Shown here piece by piece: positions 29,570 through 42,447 of a DNA stretch of 64,000 nt. The notes beneath the pieces were generated by a model. That model made no database searches. It was not told the DNA's origin and saw only the letters and a list, made by a program, of their open reading frames with translations. This DNA comes from Blattamonas nauphoetae (Eukaryota; Preaxostyla; Oxymonadida), in the NCBI GenBank assembly GCA_033064195.1, contig JARBJD010000010.1:186001-250000 (forward strand), written 5' to 3'. The number at the start of each line of letters is the position of its first letter. The stretch's first letter is position 1. Position numbers and translations under genes: made by a program.

Positions 29570-32500
29570 TTACAGTTTTTTCATGTCTTCGATCATTCTC
29601 TTCAGTTGTGGAGCGTATCCCTGAGCAACGTCCCAGAATTTCACAACGATCTGTCGATGGGACTGAAGAGCACCTTCATAATCTCTTTGTTCACACTTCG
29701 ATGCCATATCAACGATGAGTGCGACAAAGTCTGGAGACAAGGCACTGGAATTGGCAATCTGCTTTGTGAGAGTGAGTGTTTTCGAGCAGAAGTCTTTGAT
29801 CAGACCAAAAGTGGGTTGGTCGACCTGTGGGTGAGGGACCAGCTGTCGGATCATCGAGGCAAACGTCTTGCAAGCCTGTTTGGTTTGTTGGTTCTGGTGT
29901 TGCGAGCCCTCAATCATGGCGTCCAGCTTGTTCACCATCTCCATCACTTTCTCCGACGGGACACCTGATGTGACTTGTGGGGTGCTCACTGCTGATTGCT
30001 GTTGTGGCGTTTGGACAAATGATTGTGGTTGCTGCTGTGGTGTGTTGAATTGCATCGGTTGTTGCATGCCCTGTGGCTGAATGTGTTGTTGAATGTGTTG
30101 TTGTTGAATGTGTTGCTGTTGAATGTGTTGTGGTTGGATCTGTTGAACATGCTGCTGCTGATATTGATGACTGGGCTCGGGATTTCCTTTGATCCGCTTC
30201 ATGTGCACTTCCTGTGGCTCGAGTGGGATTGAGATGTTTGCACGAGGGGCCTTTGGTCCAGACGGGAATTTGATGGTTGGCGGAGTCTGTTGGATGGGGG
30301 TTTGGAGGATGGTCGGTGGCTGCGTTGGGGGAGGGAGAGAAGAATGTGGGCTTCTGAGTGTGTTGTCTTGTGGAGGTTGTGACGGGATGGGTGGAATGTG
30401 TGTCTTGTTCGGCAGGTGTGGAGGGCGATCGATGTTTGATGGGAGTGGCTGCTGTGGAACTTGTCGTGGCGGTTGAGTGGTTTTTGACGGAATCTGAGTG
30501 GCCGGTCTTTTACTCTGGACGACCGCTGCTGATCGCGATCCCTGTTTCGGAGATGGTGGAGCGTGGACATTGAATGCGCGAACGATCGCGTCGATCTTGG
30601 CAGGGTCATCGAGGCAGAAGGAGGCCTCGAGGAGACGACGAACGGTGAGAAGGAGACTGAGTGGGTGCTCGCTTCGAACTTGAGATCCCATCGTGAGACG
30701 GATGCTCTTCAACACTCCATCGATGAATGAAACACTCTCCTGTGCCTGACCAGACGAAACAAGTTGGAAGGCACATTTGATGAAGAGATCAATCGAGTCT
30801 TTTGAGACTGCAACTGCAGGCGATCCCTGGATGAGCAGCAGGTGTCTTTCAAGCTGCACCCTGAACTGTCGGCAGGCGTCGAGAGTGGCGGTTGGCTCGC
30901 ACACTTCCCACTGTCGATAAGCGTCTCCAATCCGTCCCGCGATGAGGTACAGTAACGGAACAGCCATTTTGTCGACAGCATCCGTGGACGATTTGATGGT
31001 CGCGTCAGGATTCCGCTCCAGACGCTCGGCCATCTCGCCAAGAGTCTTCTGTGCCTCAACTGGAGTAAGGTACGTCAGAGCGATGGCAGCATCCTTCTTC
31101 CATCCGAGATGCGACCCTTCCTTGCGAGTGCATCCTTCTTTCCATTCCACAGTTCCAATCTTCATTTCAGTCACTCGCTGGAGGAGACCAATGAACGAGA
31201 CGGACTGCCCAAGTGTTTCCTTCACACGCTCAAGAATCTTCCTCTGAACACGCTCCGATGCATACGAGGCAATCACAAGAGCCTCAGCTGGGTTCTTCTC
31301 AAGGCACAGCTCTGCAGCACCCTTGAGGTCGCCAACGGTGATTTTGGCCTCGATTGCTGTTTCTCGCTCCTTGTCAGCGGCGGAGAGAGCGTTGAATCGA
31401 TCGACGGCTTGTTGTGATGGGCTGAACCAGAATTTGTCTTCTTCTGGTGCCTCCTCCTCCACTTGCTTGGAAACAGGTGCTTCCTTCTCGTTTGAATCTT
31501 CGGTGGTTGTTTCGGCGATTGTGCTGAAGAATTCGTCATCGTCGTTGTGCATTTCTTCCTCCATTTCTTTCTGAGCACGTTGTCTCTCCTCCTCTTCTTT
31601 CCTTTTTTGTTCCTGTTCCTGGAGTTCTCTTTGCTTGGCTTCAGTTTCTCTTTGTTTTTCTTCTCGTTTGCGGATCTCCTCGGCCCTTTCGAACGCTTCT
31701 TCTTCGGCATCAGTTCTGACGTCACTCATGTCGAACCCAATCAAGTGAAGAAGCTCCTTTGTTCTGTTGGGGGAATTGAGGGTTTTGATGGCTTTCAGCA
31801 TGACCTTTGTCTCTTCCGTTGCCTCGTCAGCTCGCCTATCAAGGTACTCCTCAAGATTCTCGGTGTTCAAGGCTGCTACCAACTCAGGATCAACTGGAGA
31901 CTCTGTGGGTGGAGTGAGGTGTTTGGTGGTGACAACAGACACAGATTGAGTGGCATTGTATGTGTCTGCATACGAATGGACGAGATGGCCTCCGTACCCA
32001 CCCGAGACGACACTCCATCCAGAAGACGGGGTTACAATCTTCTTTCCTCGAACAGTTTGCTCAATTGACACCCGCTGCATCATCCAGTTTGGCGGATGTT
32101 CGGAGACCAGTTCAACGATGGCTTGCGTGTTCTTTTGTGTTTCATCCACAAGAGCATGAGCGATGTCATGGATTGAAATCATCGACAGACTTGAAACATT
32201 GCTGTCAGGAGATTGACCACGGATGCTGATGAACTGTGGATTCTGCTGTGTCCACTCGATGGACTTGATCGAATGGAGAGTGGTTGGCAGATATCCAAGG
32301 AAGCTTTTTGTGTGTGTTGAGAACATCCGGCAAACATTATCTTGGCTGGATGTGATGATGTATCCTGGATCAGCGACGCACCAGTTGACAGCGAGAACAG
32401 GGCTGGTATGTTCGAAACTCATCACTGGCTGTTTCGGGTCTCGGAGATCCCACACTTGAACAACAGGAAGAGCAGGCGAATCTGATGTAATGGCGAGAAG

Positions 32501-33246
32501 CGTCGAAGATTCAGAGTTCCAGCTCACTGACGAAGATGATGGGATCTTGCTATTTTCGTCTTGACTGTAGACGTTGTAGATTTCACGACGATGTTTTCCA
32601 GTATCAAAAATGATAGCGTTTCCTTCCGAAGTTGATGTTGCAAGAACTGTGCTGATTTTTGGATTCCAAGCAAGAGAAGTGTATTGGGCGGAAGATGCTT
32701 TCGTTGTTGTCGAGAGGGTAAACGATTCGGGTGTTTTAATGCTGGTACTGAGATCATAAACAACAACCTGAAGAAAATAAAATAGTTACGGTTGACATAC
32801 ATCAGTTGCTGACATGACAGCGAGATGACAATTGTGGGGATTGAATGCTATTTTTTGGACAATCGTTGAGCCTGTATCGAATGAAGAAAGTGGATCTTTC
32901 GGCTCATTGGCAAGGCTAACAATAGAACGATATTTAGGTCAGATGTAAGATATTAGGAGAGAACAGACATGGATGCAGGGTTCCAGATCGAAATCGCATT
33001 GTTTGACTGAAGCACTGCAATGAGTCCACTTTGGTACTCTGGGAAAACATTGTGTCCAGACCAAGTGATATCTAAGATTGAGCTTTCAGCTTGAAATGCA
33101 CCGACAACTTGACCACGGAGATTCAAGATTTCCACATTTCGGGCTGTATCAGACGAAGAATTGTCACCACAAACTACTGCAACGAGCGCAGGTTTGTGAT
33201 TAAGGCTGCTAGAGCAGAGAACACTTTGTTTTGTGAAAAGTGTCAT
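29570..33246 (-). CDS. SEC31: COPII outer-coat protein SEC31
   Basis: Forms the outer cage of COPII vesicles with Sec13 at ER exit sites. Three exons: 32969-33246, 32801-32915 and 29570-32767; introns 53 and 33 nt; about 1,196 residues. The N-terminal WD40 propeller includes VVQVWDLRDPKQPVMSFEH, VLAVNWCVADPGYIITSSQD and IKSIEWTQQNPQFISIRG, matching Sec31 blades. A charged linker (E/R/Q-rich) is followed by the alpha-solenoid (FNALSAADKERETAIEAKIT and onward). A Pro/Gln-rich segment (about 30000-30560) is typical of Sec31 and carries PPP stretches that in the family contact Sec23. The C-terminal SRA1-like helical bundle ends YAPQLKRMIEDMKKL. Confidence 0.9.
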
Positions 33247-33378
33247 TTGATCACACCATTATATTAGTAGATCGTTTTGCGTGCGACTCATTTCGATAAA
33301 AACATATACAATGAGGAATACTACAAAGGGATAATCGTCAGTTTCGTCCTGTATGATGATGGTTTTCGTTCCTGATTC

Positions 33379-34930
33379 TCAGGACGCTTCAGGAGGAGAC
33401 AACAATGAACTCAGTGCATTTGTCCTGTTAAATCAATTCAAAAGAATTCACGATTGAAAAATTAAACCATTTTGCAGCAATTGCCCCATTTTCTGCCTTA
33501 ATCCGATAAATATTGTGGACAGAGTGAGGGGTGCTCAGAACGATGTTGACACTCTGGCCATCGCTTCCAGAAAGGACCGATGCATCAGTGAGATCGATAC
33601 ATCTGACAAGCTTCGATGAGATTGGCTACGACTGTCGAGGAAGACAAGAAGACGAACCTCATTCAACGGAAAATAGAGAAGCCTGTTCTGCGTGAGCAGA
33701 GCATAGCGAGAACGAAATTGTGGCACAATCTGACCACGGAATGAAAGAAAACCTTCCAAGACGACAACGTCTGAGCTGAGAAACGATCCGGATGAGAGAG
33801 AACAAACGGCAAGAGTTCCTGTTTCACCAGAGAGATTGTGTGTTCTTCCATTGTTAATGGAGGCTCTTGAACTTGTTGGGGAGGAGTGGACTGGGAGAGA
33901 GCCTGTACTGTGTCAGTGTGGATGAGAGGAGGACTGATCGGTTGTTCTGATGGAGGTTCAGCATCGATGAAGCAGGGAGAGCACGTAAGATCGTCATAAA
34001 GGGAATTGATGCTTGAAGTGTCATCACAAGAATCTTTGGAAGTCTCATGAAGATGATCCACTTTAAGTGGTTTGTTCGTCGTCAACGAGGAGGATATTGG
34101 AGACGATAATTGATGGTCAGGTACACTGAGTTTTTGAGTCGCAGACGGTAAGTATGGAAATGATGGAGCACTGATCATATTCGGTGCAATCTGTTGAGTG
34201 TCAAATAGGATGTCGAGATGAAGAGGTTCGTTGTTTTCTTCTGTTTCATTGTCTGAAGAGAGATATAGAAGTTCAAAAAAACCATTTTTAAGTAAGGTAA
34301 TTACGAATTCGAACCGTGATGTGAGAGAATTGTTTTGGGTTGAAGTTCTCCACCAAAGTTTGAGTTTCTGTGAGAATAAAAGAGAAACTGAAACAAACTT
34401 GGAATGGAGATGGAAGTGAAGATGATTCAAATACAGTGGCTGTATCTTTGAGGAGTTCTGAGATGGTATTGAGATGCCGATGACAGACCGTCTGATCTAT
34501 TGAAAAGAACATCCAGTAACAAAGAATTCCAGATAGAAGAAACGAGTACAGATTAAATGCTGTTGGAGAACATCGAGATATTCAGAGATTGTCGAGGTTG
34601 GCGACGATGAACTTTCAGATGGCCTGATACGCCGATTAACCATGCTTGTGTAGTATTGAAGGACAGAAAGATCCATTGCACAGAAATGGAAGGCTTATGA
34701 GCCTGGCAGTCTTGGCTTTTCTGGCATGAAGGAGCATTCGCATTCGGATCCACAATCCCATCATCTGGAAAGTCAATTGTGTGCATAAAGGCTGTAAAAC
34801 CAGAAAAAACTCATAAATCATTTCAGCGAATTGTCTTTAGAGTCAGACGAGTGTAGAGTTCTCAAGACGATGAATGCTTGTCTGCTCGGCGATTCGTAGA
34901 CGATGCAGTTTCGGCTGCTCTCCACCATTC
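33379..34930 (-). CDS. PH-domain protein, multi-exon
   Basis: The C-terminal domain assembles as a pleckstrin-homology fold: EGFLSFRGQIVPQFRSRYAL, LTQNRLLYFPLNE, (intron) LVRCIDLTDASVLSG, VNIVLSTPHSV, IYRIKAENGAIAAKW and a final helix TNALSSLL. It ends at 33379 after a GT-AG intron that rebuilds the invariant C-terminal Trp codon. The middle is a Ser/Pro/Asp-rich linker. Upstream exons encode helical segments (YLDVLQQHL, LNTISELLKDTATVFE). Probable upstream exons lie near 34550-34790 and 34850-34930, but the start codon was not settled. PH domains bind phosphoinositides or proteins at membranes. The rest of the protein is not recognised. Confidence 0.6.
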
Positions 34931-35155
34931 CATTATCCTGCTGATCCGTGTGAATCAGTGGACTTAGTTGGGTGGGGATATCTTTACAATCAATTTGTCA
35001 GTTTAGAAAATTACCGCTTCGCGACGGATATTCAAACAATGAAAAATGAGGGATCTCAAAAGTAGTGAAAAAGAAAACGAGCAGAAAAATGATAGTCTTG
35101 GACAATTTTACAAATACTCTTTTCAAGTAATCGTGAAGTGAAGAAGCATGCCATT

Positions 35156-36530
35156 TCAGTTGTAGTAGGCATCAGTCGATGAGTTTGTGCTACCAAGCAG
35201 CGGGTGTGTTTCGTCTCCTGTTCCCTTAGGCTTCCGACCCAGGTGCATTTGAACGGCACACATAATGATGCATAAAACACAGAAAAATAGCATAAGATAA
35301 CCTGGATGTTGTGAATTGAAGAAGAGACGCATACATAGAGAGCCGAGGCTCAAGCACAGTCCAGCAACCAATGTCATGATATATTCACTGATATCGACCT
35401 TTTCGGTCATTCGCGCAATTGTGTTGAAGGTTTGTGTAAACATGGAGTAGATCTGAGAGGTGATGGGGTAAGATGGAAATTGAATGAAGATGCAGACACT
35501 GGGAGTATTGAGTGCAGTGGAGGCAATGTTGATGCTATTGAATGCGAGAAGAGAGCCCGCAAGACCGAAAACAAAGCCAATGATAGCATCAATGGTGATG
35601 ATGATGACGTGGAGGCAGATTCCTTTGAAGCAGCTTCCAAGGAGTCCAAGAATACCGCTTAAGATGACAACACCTCCTGCCACATAAATGACAACAACAA
35701 CCTGTTGGAGGGAGAAGGATATGGAGTCATGAATAGGAATGACGGCATACTCCTCTAAGTTGAGCGATGAGCTTGACATTGATTGTGAGGATAACCGCGA
35801 CGGTGAGGATGAGTCCTCCCAAAACGAATGAAACAAGAGATGTCTGAGATAGGGTTGTCCCAGCCATGAATTTTGTGCCTTTGATGCAATCTAAGGGTAG
35901 GGAGAATAGAAATGGTGAATAGAAGCGAGTTACAGACATGAAAAAAGGGTTCCGATGACGAGAAGACCAGCAATAGCGAGAGAACAGATGGGGATCCAGA
36001 TCATCAAATTCTGGGTGTCCTTGAGAATTGAGTTGATGCATTTCATATTCGGCTGCTGGAAACACTCCTCTTTCTTCCAAAAAGTTGTGTAGTACTTCAG
36101 ACCAGGTTCTGTTCCCAAGATGCTGAGGTAGAATCCTTTGGCCTCAAATGCGGCAACACTTATGATAAATGCGGCAAAAAAGGTGATCACAGTGAGAATG
36201 GACGTCACCCAGAGTAGGACAGATGAGACTTTGTTCTTTGGTGGGAGGAATGCTGTCAATACGAATAAAACAATTACAGATGAATATAAGACACACCGGA
36301 GATAATTTCGATAGCGGTGATAACAACAACAATAATTCCGAGCTGTAATGTGACATAAAATGGAAACGCGTGAGAATGATGAGAAAGCAGACGATGATGG
36401 AAGCGACAGCGAGTGGGAGAGTTTTCACGAAGATACATCCAAGGATAATACAGGCAATGCCTCCGAGTGCCAATAGAAGGTCAAAAATGATAAGGACAAC
36501 GCGGGGTACGATTCTTTTGGAGTCACTCAT
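35156..36530 (-). CDS. Multipass membrane protein, tetraspanin-like, with dileucine tail
   Basis: Several exons encode at least eight hydrophobic segments, for example VVLIIFDLLLALGGIACIIL near the N-terminus, SSVLLWVTSILTVITFFAAF, SLVSFVLGGLILTVAVILTI and VVVVIYVAGGVVILSGILGL. An extracytoplasmic-looking loop carries paired Cys (EECFQQPNMKC). The arrangement resembles two tetraspanin-like units in tandem, but the CCG motif is absent, so the family is uncertain. The cytosolic C-terminus carries DETHPLL, fitting the [D/E]xxxL[L/I] endosome/lysosome sorting signal. ATG at 36530 (MSDSKRIVPR). It is divergent from mLST8, with 98 bp between starts. Confidence 0.6.
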
Positions 36531-36628
36531 TATGGATCAAGTATTCTTGTGGGTTTGATTTCGGGTTGTGATCGGCCCTTTCAGTTGACTCAACACCAAT
36601 AACGATCTCAAACAACAGATATTCCCCT

Positions 36629-37906
36629 ATGAACGATGTCTTGGTCGTTGTTGGTGGTTCTGACAAGTCTATCGATGTTTGGTCAGTCACCAGAGCGATC
36701 GAGTCAAAGAAACTAGATTCTTCAGTTTCCGCCTTCCTTTCCACTTTATTTCTCATCTAAGCATGCAAATTGCATCACATTTGCATCTGACAAGCAATAT
36801 TTCCTTGTTGGAGCATATAAAGCATTTTTTATCTATCGGCGGGATCATCGCGAACATCTCCTGAAATGGCCCGTTCATGACGGAAATGTTGTATCCATCA
36901 TCTCTTTACCCAAAGATAGAATTGCGACAGGATCAGAGGATAAAAGGATCATCGTGTGGACACTCAAGCTGTGTGCAATTCAACATCTGGTTACCTTCAC
37001 GAAATTCCGACTTATCTCAGACATCCTCTTTCAAAACCAGAACGAACAGCTTTCAGACAATTTACAAATGAGATTACATCACTTGAAACGCACCCGCTTA
37101 TGGTTTTTTCCCCATTTTAATATTTTCGCAGGATTCCCTACTCTTTGCATCTTTCCAGAACGGGGAGATCATTGCCTGGAATTTTGAGACCGATACTGTT
37201 GTCCAGCTCGTATCTTTCTCCCCATCAACTTTCTTTTCCTCAGAGACACGAGGGTTCGACAATTCGCTCTCTCTCAGCCTGTCGCAACAACAATTTCCTG
37301 TTTGCTGCCACCAATGATGTTTGCTCACCATTCTCTCATCAACTTCATTCATCGCCAGGGTTCCTGTGAAGTGTACCATCTCACAACATTCCAAAAAGCG
37401 ACGGAATGGCAGGCACACGTTGCCGCAATCAACAAATGTCTCCTCTCGCCCGACGGAACGTCTGCCTCTTTTTTCCACATCTCTCTCAGACTCCTTGCGA
37501 CCTGCTCTTCGGATCACACAGCCCGCGTTTGGGATGTGACGCCACTGAACAAGATTGTGGAAGTGGCAAAGGCGGCAGAAACAGCAGAACCTCCTCCGAC
37601 CTCCCCCTCTTCTCCTCCCACCAAGCCGTCCTCCAATCTCCCAACTGTGAAGTGGAAGCATTCGCTCCAACATTCGAGATGGGTTTGGGACTGCGCGTTC
37701 TCATCCGACGCCAAGATTCTCATCACAGGTCTCTTTCTCTTCCCCTCCCTCTCACTCACTCCCTCTCTCCCTCCCTTCCCCTCCTTCCCTTTGCAGTGTC
37801 GAGTGACAGGCTGGTTCAGCTTTGGACTGAACATTCGCCCAACCCAGTGACTCTCCTCGAGCGGCAGAAGTCGGCATTTTGTGTCGCTCTTTCTGAATAC
37901 AAGTGA
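36629..37906 (+). CDS. LST8: mLST8/GbetaL, WD40 subunit of TOR complexes
   Basis: Seven-bladed WD40 protein that binds the TOR kinase domain in TORC1 and TORC2. About seven exons. Inferred joins include introns at 36725-36761 and a 51-nt intron after the ACACTCAAGCT end of exon 2. Blades visible in order: VLVVVGGSDKSIDVWSV, a YFLVGAYKAFFIY blade, ISLPKDRIATGSEDKRIIVW, EITSLETHPLMDSLLFASF followed by NGEIIAWNF, TIRSLSACRNNNFLFAATND, LLATCSSDHTARVWDV and RWVWDCAFSSDAKILIT joined to VSSDRLVQLW. The RWVWDCAFS/SSDxxxxLW signature is diagnostic for LST8. A Pro/Ser-rich insert sits between the last blades. The stop at 37904-37906 lies about 100 bp before the TIR element. Confidence 0.9.
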
Positions 37907-38008
37907 AGGGATCCTCTGGTCGCAAATATCCATGTGGGTTGAAAGAGACATGACTTTCGACCTCCAAGAAGGGTTATTCCTCTTATTCGCCAGGTTCTGA
38001 CGAGGAGG

Positions 38009-38017
38009 ATGCTGAGT
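38009..38017 (+). repeat. Left 9-bp target-site duplication
   Basis: ATGCTGAGT immediately outside the left terminal inverted repeat. The identical sequence, same orientation, immediately flanks the right repeat at 42540-42548. Confidence 0.8.
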
Positions 38018-38110
38018 GGGTAGGTCTAGACTCAGATCCGAAAAAGTCTAGGCGCAGATCTGCAGATCGGTCTAGGCGCAGATCTCGAAGTCTACACGCA
38101 GATCTCTCTT
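38018..38110 (+). repeat. Left terminal inverted repeat with internal 16-mer repeats
   Basis: Pairs with 42448-42539 in inverted orientation with about four substitutions. It contains four versions of GTCTAGxCxCAGATC spaced by roughly 22-28 bp, as do the right-end sequences. Such subterminal repeats often serve as transposase-binding sites. Confidence 0.9.
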
Positions 38111-38199
38111 TCTTCGTGTTATTATCGACTTTGAATCACATTTTAATCTTCTCAAACCTAAATATAGACATCGTATCCTGTTTTTGGGCTTTTCACTTC

Positions 38200-41100
38200 A
38201 CTTAACAGCATTATTGCATCAGTTGATTCAAATCTCGATCAGAACCTGGGTTGATCAAGTCTCATCGCCTGCACAACGAATAACTGCACCTGACTGGATG
38301 CTCCCCAGCAAGTGTTTGTTCTCCCATTCCTTTTCCATACTCCTTTTCATCATCATCGTTTCCACTACTGAATTCCACCAGCAACCAGCGTTTGCCAATG
38401 CCCCTGTAAAATTCTGGATTCAATTTCACCAGATATCCTCTCTCCTCATGTCTCCAAGTTCACTCTCACTGATCTCCTCATCCATCCTCCAGGATCTCCA
38501 ATCAGAATCGACGGTTCACTCACCAATCGTATGCCCTTCTCTTCTTCGAATATCTCTCTTGACTTCATCATCAGCATCTCATCATTATTCTGGTCATTAC
38601 CTTCCCATCTTTCTTAATCCTGATGACACTCTCGTTTCATCCACACCTCAATCGATTTTGATCTGGAACCAGTCTCCTCCGCACATGGCTGAACATTACA
38701 CCCCGCTTGAAAGAAGAACAATGAAACCAGGATGACAGGAAATGATGACGCAGGAAGAAATGTGCGAGAAGGAGCGAGAAAGGGGGCATCTAAAAGATGC
38801 AAATTCGGAGGAGAGTGAACGAGGACTGAGAAAGACTGTTGAAGAACAAAGGCTGAAAGATGAAACCAAAAACCAAAGATAAACATAATTACAAGGCTGT
38901 GGACAACATAATGAGGTCAGACCAGGAAAGAAGCTGAAGGCGTGAGGAGTAACCAACTATGGCCCAAACGCGTTGTCCTCCCTGCCCAGTGCAAAGAGAC
39001 ATTGCAGATATGAGAAAAGCCGGAAAAACACGAAGAATATACAAGAGGGAGTGCAAAGGATGAGGAGACGAGGCGGAGACACAGACATCGTTAAGGACAC
39101 ACTTGTTCGAACAAATGCGGTCTTCATGACATGCACCTTTGGCTTTGCGAGTGGTGGTTCCAAGGAAAAGACCATACACCCCTCGCTGTTGAAGATGGAT
39201 GGTGGTACACAGTCAATCACCCTTCTGAACATGACCAGCAGATCTACATCGATTTTGAAGCTGTCGACAGCTGATTCTGGACGAATAGTGTCCGAAAACG
39301 CAAACTCTCTTCCAGGCATCTATCGCCCTCGTCCAATCGTTCCTGGTCTCAATTGCCAAGCGAGATGATGGCATGGAAATCCTCCTTCTTCTCGTCGCTT
39401 TCTGAGAACTCGGAGTCTGTTCAGCGGATTGATGAACAGGAATTGGACCGTCTTGGCGGATGGAGGCGAGCAGTCCTCTTGATCGACGAAATCTGCATCA
39501 TGTGCCGTGGACAGGAAGACAATTTAATCCAATCTGTCGTCACAGAACTTGTCGACAACGGCGTTATCTCCAAACTAACAAGGGTCCTCACGAAGATCAT
39601 CGTAATCCCAGATGCCAACGCTAACACAAGACACCATCACACTCGACCACCTGACACTCAATTCAGTCAACAGAACAGCCAACCATTCTTTTCATATTTG
39701 CGAGAGAATGACAAGGCAGATCAGATTTCTACGCCCCTCACGCCAACACCACCGAAACAGACGTCGCCTTTCCTTGCCCTCACGAATACGCTTCTGTCGT
39801 TGCTCTCGTTCAACGCACAGGCTGTTATCACCGCACATCAGGACGAACATGTCCAGAATTATCCCTCTCTGCACACCATCGTGTTCGCGATCCTCTTTGC
39901 ATCACCGAGATCAATCACGCAACAATTGTTTGATGTGGTTTTTCTCATAATGACAAATACACCAGCGTCCCATCCCCTTTCTTCGCTGATCACTAAGCAC
40001 CTAATTCCGCTCCTATTCAGCCCCATCACGTCAGTCCCTCTGACCCATCAACTCTCCCTCTTTCCTCCCCCAAAACCCAACCTTTCCGACAACCACGCCC
40101 TCCAAGAAGTCCTGACACTCTCACTCGCGGGTATTCCCTCATCTTCAGACGAGATCTCCTCGCGTGATCTGGTGTCCCTTCATCCGTGTACCGATTGCTC
40201 ATACTGCCTAAACGCATGGAAACACAGAACAGGTGTTGCAGATCTCGAAGATGAATCGATCCCGACATTTCCTCTTTCTTCTGTCCCCTCCAGCAACTGT
40301 GTGAACTGGCGTGCCATTTGGTATCCACGAGTCACCCTCAAATCCTCTCTTTCTTCTCAAACTCGGTGTTCACCCAGCATATTCTTATTTTGTTCGGACA
40401 GATCCCCATTTCTTCCTCGTTTAGTTTGCCCGCTCTTCGCTACCTTCGAACCGCCCTCCATTCGTCCAACACTCTTTTGACCTTATTTTTCCCCCCAAAC
40501 ACGCCAAACATGACACTTCCGTCAATTTCTGGATTAGATTTTCATCATCCCCTTTCTTTTGCTGGACCAGGTGAACCTGTCGTCCTTCCTCCCGCCCGCT
40601 CTCTTCGACCACCCGTCATTCGCCCCAACCAATCCCTTCTATCTCATCTTCACTCCATTCCTGAAACACCGTCTGTCAGATCACGCTCTGAGCTCGTCCC
40701 TTCTCGAGTTTCTCCTCACCCTCCTTCCTCAAAACCACTCATCAGGAAGAAACACGCCACGGGATCCTTCTTCTCTTCGTGTACCCGTTCATGGTGATGC
40801 AGTTTGCCCAGCGTGTCCGGACCATCGAGATGGAGGGGATGGAAGAACGGCGATTGGAGGAACAGAGCTTTCGGGAAGAGATGGCACGAGTCGAACAGAA
40901 CTGGGTGGGTAACCTGAAGGACAAGGGGAAGGAAGAAATCATGCTTGATTTTGTCGAATGGCGTCTTGCTCGATTTGATTGTCATTCTGTAGCAACAGTC
41001 CAAACAATCAACAACCACTCCCACACTCGCACAGTCTCTTTCACCCACAACTCCCTTCTCGAGCTTCCTGAGGTGAAGGGAGTGGGGATGGTTGACGTGT

Positions 41101-42236
41101 TGGAGTGGCTGTGTCGAGACGAGTACATCCTCGAGCTGTGCGACGCTGTCTCCGAAGCGTTGGACGAAGATGGGACCCTCGAAGCTGATCTGGAGAAGTG
41201 GTGTTCGAAGACAAGCGAGATTCAAGAGCAGCTTCTCGTCGACCTCAAACAACGAAACGCGCAGACGAGACTCGACGCCGAGCAGCAAAGGCAAGAGGAA
41301 TGGGAGTTCTTCGTCAAGTCGAGAGCGGAAGAGGAGGAGTCGAAGGCACAGAAGGCCACTGTAGTCTCAATCGATTCTCCGCCAACCCAGCCTTCGCACA
41401 TTCGGGGATCGTCGCCGTGGCAGACAGACTCTCCGCTGTTCTCAACATCGCAACACTCACCGGCGTCGATCTCTCGCTCCTTCCTCTCTCTTCAGATGGC
41501 GTCGACTAGTTGGATGCCCCCGTTCCCCTCCACCACTCCTCAGCCACGCAGCATCAACCACTCCCTCTCTGCCCAGCGCTTCATGTTTGAGGCTGGCAGT
41601 CCGAGCACAATGTCCGACAGCACACCTCCCCTGATCAGTCTCAAAATCATGTCTCGATCGCCAGCCACGTCGGAAGAGTCTTCGGAGGCTGAGCAGAGCA
41701 TCCCAACCATCTTCCATTCGCTTCACAAGTCGTCGTCTGGGAAGCAGACAGTCCCTACAGCACAATCACCGAAATCAACCCAGTCACCACCGCATGAACC
41801 AAAGCAACCGATCTTCGAGGAACTGCACTGTTCGCCGACAGATTCGCATCAGCTTCTCTTCAACACACCTCCCTTCCCACACTCCCTCCTCTCCGCTGCC
41901 ACATCCTCCTCCCTGCCTCGACCCACTCCTCGCCCGCCTTCTCGCCAGTCCCCCACACTCCGTCCCTCAGGCAAAGAGGTCGAGACCGACACGTTGGGAT
42001 CGTTTGAACTGGTTGGGATTGACGAGATTGAGGCTGTCGACACTGGACACTTCAACGCGTCGTCGCCCTTCTCTTCCTCTCCTTTCACGGCTTCTCTCTC
42101 GCGGTTCAGTGTAAGTGTCCCAAGTGACACCGCAACAATCTCATTCCTTCCTCAGAACTCGCCTTCAGACACGCAATCACTCGGCTTGGGAATGTCTACC
42201 GCGTTTGAGTGTGAAAGCGATGATGGAGGACATTAA
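38200..42236 (+). CDS. PPP4R3: Protein phosphatase 4 regulatory subunit 3 (SMEK/PPP4R3) homologue
   Basis: Targeting subunit of PP4. An EVH1-like strand pair is seen near 38600-38690 (FLNPDDTLVSSTPQSILIWN, compare DTLIVW in SMEK). The ARM-like core follows: TLFQASIALVQSFLVSIAKR, then a 34-nt intron, then RIDEQELDRLGGWRRAVLLI, LVDNGVISKLTRVLTK, HPQILSFFSNSVFTQHILIL, LPALRYLRTALHSSNTLLTL, PFYLIFTPFLKHRLSDHALS and MVMQFAQRVRTIEMEGMEER. Order and spacing follow human SMEK (ALRFMRRIIGLKDEF; NAVIELFEFI). The long Ser/Pro-rich C-terminal tail ends FECESDDGGH. The N-terminal exons and start are unresolved; about 38700-38880 reads through one in-frame TGA unless spliced. The entire gene lies inside the TIR-bounded segment. 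Confidence 0.7.
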
Positions 42237-42447
42237 CAAGGCGATACGTCCTGTGGATGAAGACTGAACGGCCAGTGATTGGGATGAGGATACTGCAGCG
42301 GCAGCAAGCGACATTCATGGGTGGGATCAACTCTGAAGTCAACTCCAAACTGCAATGCCGAAAAATGCGAAATGATCAACACAAAATTCACATTTCACGT
42401 CGTATTCTTTGATTGCAAACATTTTTAAGTCGAAATGAACCAAAACA

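Noticed and set aside
38614-39319. Minus-strand ORFs inside the TIR-bounded segment as a candidate transposase
   Set aside because: No transposase motifs; the plus strand carries the PPP4R3-like signal through this interval.
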